Source of the DNA: Adhaeribacter radiodurans
GTDB taxonomy: Bacteria > Bacteroidota > Bacteroidia > Cytophagales > Hymenobacteraceae
Length of the DNA stretch: 64,000 nt
NCBI RefSeq assembly: GCF_014075995.1
Contig: NZ_CP055153.1
Coordinates: forward strand, 3,286,001 to 3,350,000
Direction: 5' to 3'
In this document: positions 62,437-64,000 of the stretch, one piece after another
Numbering within the stretch: position 1 is the first letter of the stretch
Layout: each line of letters starts with the position of its first letter
Notes under the pieces: model-generated
Databases searched by the model: none
What the model saw: only the letters and a program-made list of their open reading frames with translations
What the model was told of the DNA's origin: nothing
Position numbers and translations under genes: made by a program

Positions 62437-64000
62437 CTACTTGTTAATAACAAAAGTGGTAATAGAACGGGGCGGCATTGAAACTGCTTTTCCTATTTTA
62501 CCAGCGGGGTAAAGTTTTAAGTTATCTCCGGAAGCGGCTGTAGTTACATAGCGTTTATACGTAGCTCCTGAAGAATAACCTTTCAAATTTAATTGTAGAC
62601 TCCGTGCTTCTGCTTCGTAGTTAATAGCAACTACTACCACTTTGCCGGACTTATCGGCAAAGGAAGATACCATCACTTTCTGGGCTGCTTCTAATGGGGA
62701 TAAATTATCGTTACGGTTAATTTGTAAGCGGTTCATACCTGGCCGGATAAATAAACTATAATGCCCTAAGGCCCACAAATTTTTAGTTTGATAAAATTCC
62801 CCATCCGTATAATTCGCATTGGGCTGTAAAGCAATTAAATAATAACGCGTGTCAAAATCGGGTTTACCTGGTTCAAAAGCATTCCAGAACTGCCAGGCTG
62901 CCGCATTGGCTACCGTTAAATCCTGATGAATTAATTTAGCCAGAAACAACCCGCAATCCATTGTACTTCTACGGGCTTTTGTTCCTTCCCGGAAACCATC
63001 AGCCAGCATCGAATACTCCGACTGCCAAAACTGCACACCGTACTGCCGCACCGTATCAGCTAATTGCTGCCGGATAGTTACGGTTTCCTGATCGCCATTT
63101 TCGGTGAAGTAACTATGGCCAACTACTAATTTAGGCAAGTGCTTTAGGTTACTTAAATTGTTTGGACTCTTTTTTCCAAAAAATTGCTGTACCTGGCGTG
63201 AGGAATGTGTAGTATCGCCGTACAAAAAAGTAAGTTTAGCGGCTTCGGGTAAGATTATTTGGGTTGTTAGTTTTTTATTTTCCAAGGCCTTATCTAAACT
63301 TTTTACTACTTGCGCAATCTCGTCGTTTCGCCAAGGGCTTCCCTCCTGCTTGGCTTCGCCCATTTTTCCGGTCCAATCCCATTGCGGCTCATTTACCGGA
63401 CTAATGTAATCAAACCGTAAATTTTGCTTTTCGTAATGTTGCAGTACTTCCGTTAAAAAATTAGTATAAGCCTCGGTTTGATCGGGTTTTAAGTTGGTGC
63501 GGAAATCTTTTTCAGTTTTAAAGCCTAAACCGTTTTTTGTCATTTGTACCGGGGGCGTGTTGGAGAAAGCAATTAACTTGTCGACTCCATAGTTTTTCGC
63601 TTTTTTCACGAACCAGGTATAACCCGCTTGTTTGCTCCAATCATAGGTACCATCTGGCTTTAGAAAACTTTCAACCCGCCGGTTCACATCTTTAATACCG
63701 CTATTATCGCCTTGCTCGGCAGTTCCACCGCCAATATTAAACCGCCACGCCGACAAACCAATACCCTTCGGATTTCCTTGCGCATCTTGTTCCTGACTAA
63801 AAAGTAATTCGGCTATTTTTTCTTTTTTCTGGGTTGGCCAGAATTTTCCAATTCCTTCCGCATACCAGCAACCCGCCGCACCAAAATTATCTATCGTTTG
63901 CGCTTGTTTTTTGGTGTCGATGGTGATGATTAAAGGCATGGAGGTTTGTTCCTGAGCGTGGCACTCTCCTGAGATTATACCAATTAAGAAAGTTATGAAG
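62437..64000 (-). CDS. Glycoside hydrolase family 30-type enzyme, 5' end outside window
   Basis: An exported glycosidase. The ATG at 63939 is probably not the start: the frame stays open upstream to the window edge and reads FITFLIGIISGECHAQ, a signal peptide ending in A-Q. The mature part has a TIM barrel of GH30 type. The acid/base Glu is in ISPVNEPQWDWTGK and the nucleophile Glu in FWQSEYSMLADG. The C-terminal beta-sandwich region begins near INYEAEARSLQL, and the tail is AVSMPPRSITTFVINK. GH30 enzymes cleave glucuronoxylan, glucan or galactan bonds. The precise substrate is unknown. Confidence 0.85.
   Translation of the reverse strand, partial: FITFLIGIISGECHAQEQTSMPLIITIDTKKQAQTIDNFGAAGCWYAEGIGKFWPTQKKEKIAELLFSQEQDAQGNPKGIGLSAWRFNIGGGTAEQGDNSGIKDVNRRVESFLKPDGTYDWSKQAGYTWFVKKAKNYGVDKLIAFSNTPPVQMTKNGLGFKTEKDFRTNLKPDQTEAYTNFLTEVLQHYEKQNLRFDYISPVNEPQWDWTGKMGEAKQEGSPWRNDEIAQVVKSLDKALENKKLTTQIILPEAAKLTFLYGDTTHSSRQVQQFFGKKSPNNLSNLKHLPKLVVGHSYFTENGDQETVTIRQQLADTVRQYGVQFWQSEYSMLADGFREGTKARRSTMDCGLFLAKLIHQDLTVANAAAWQFWNAFEPGKPDFDTRYYLIALQPNANYTDGEFYQTKNLWALGHYSLFIRPGMNRLQINRNDNLSPLEAAQKVMVSSFADKSGKVVVVAINYEAEARSLQLNLKGYSSGATYKRYVTTAASGDNLKLYPAGKIGKAVSMPPRSITTFVINK

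Noticed and set aside
1-64000. CRISPR arrays, tRNA, rRNA and transposase genes
   Set aside because: I looked for regular spaced repeats, tRNA cloverleaf end motifs and transposase motifs by eye and found none. A tRNA scan would be needed to be sure.

Overview
The window looks like a chromosomal segment of a low-to-mid GC Bacteroidota of the order Cytophagales, most likely Hymenobacteraceae (Adhaeribacter-like; this is inference). Supporting signs are gliding genes gldA, gldF, gldG and gldC, a T9SS-type gliding-motility C-terminal domain protein, -7 boxes of the form TAnnTTTG, weak Shine-Dalgarno sequences, and frequent TTG/GTG starts.

Layout. Positions 1-16.9 kb hold one long minus-strand surface-polysaccharide locus. 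It reads, in transcription order, rfbF-rfbG-rfbH (CDP-3,6-dideoxyhexose pathway), a sugar SDR, a C-methyltransferase, an FkbM methyltransferase, a ThDP enzyme, a HAD phosphatase, a divergent NeuB-family synthase, a terminator-like hairpin, a Wzx flippase, glycosyltransferases and two Wzy/ligase-like membrane proteins. A divergent Wzz-like chain-length protein follows at 17.2 kb. Positions 18.6-21.8 kb hold an orphan Hpt protein, a nucleoside deaminase and ffh, with a repeat pair between the last two. Positions 21.9-38.9 kb are a second glycan locus: two glycosyltransferases, pseB, a T9SS surface protein, then a plus-strand operon with pseC, a CMP-sugar synthetase, a methyltransferase, a PseH-like GNAT, an SDR/ATP-grasp fusion, a HAD, pseI, a GT-B-like transferase, a polysaccharide deacetylase and a second flippase. 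A recognisable pseG is absent. Positions 39-39.8 kb hold a second copy of the repeat pair plus a structured segment.

From 39.9 kb the window is mostly housekeeping and envelope genes: a DegT aminotransferase, a LEA-like lipoprotein, a GT2, ftsE, fructose-6-phosphate aldolase, the SRP RNA (ffs), a frameshifted class C beta-lactamase-like gene, csbD, guaA, an LpoA-like TPR/periplasmic-binding protein, hemL, dcd, gldC, dnaN, gldG-gldF-gldA, an SDR, an Mla-type permease/ATPase pair, and a GH30 glycosidase that runs off the right edge.

How they fit together. The two glycan loci each carry sugar-nucleotide synthesis, transferases and a flippase, so they probably make two different surface glycans: one with a CDP-dideoxy or branched sugar, one with a pseudaminic-acid-like nonulosonate. 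The most unusual points are the rfbFGH + ThDP + HAD + NeuB combination, the SDR/ATP-grasp fusion whose SDR half lacks the catalytic Tyr, the missing pseG, the inverted-pair repeat family at both sides of the second locus, two copies of an AT-rich element with identical 18-bp inverted arms, and a poly-G frameshift.
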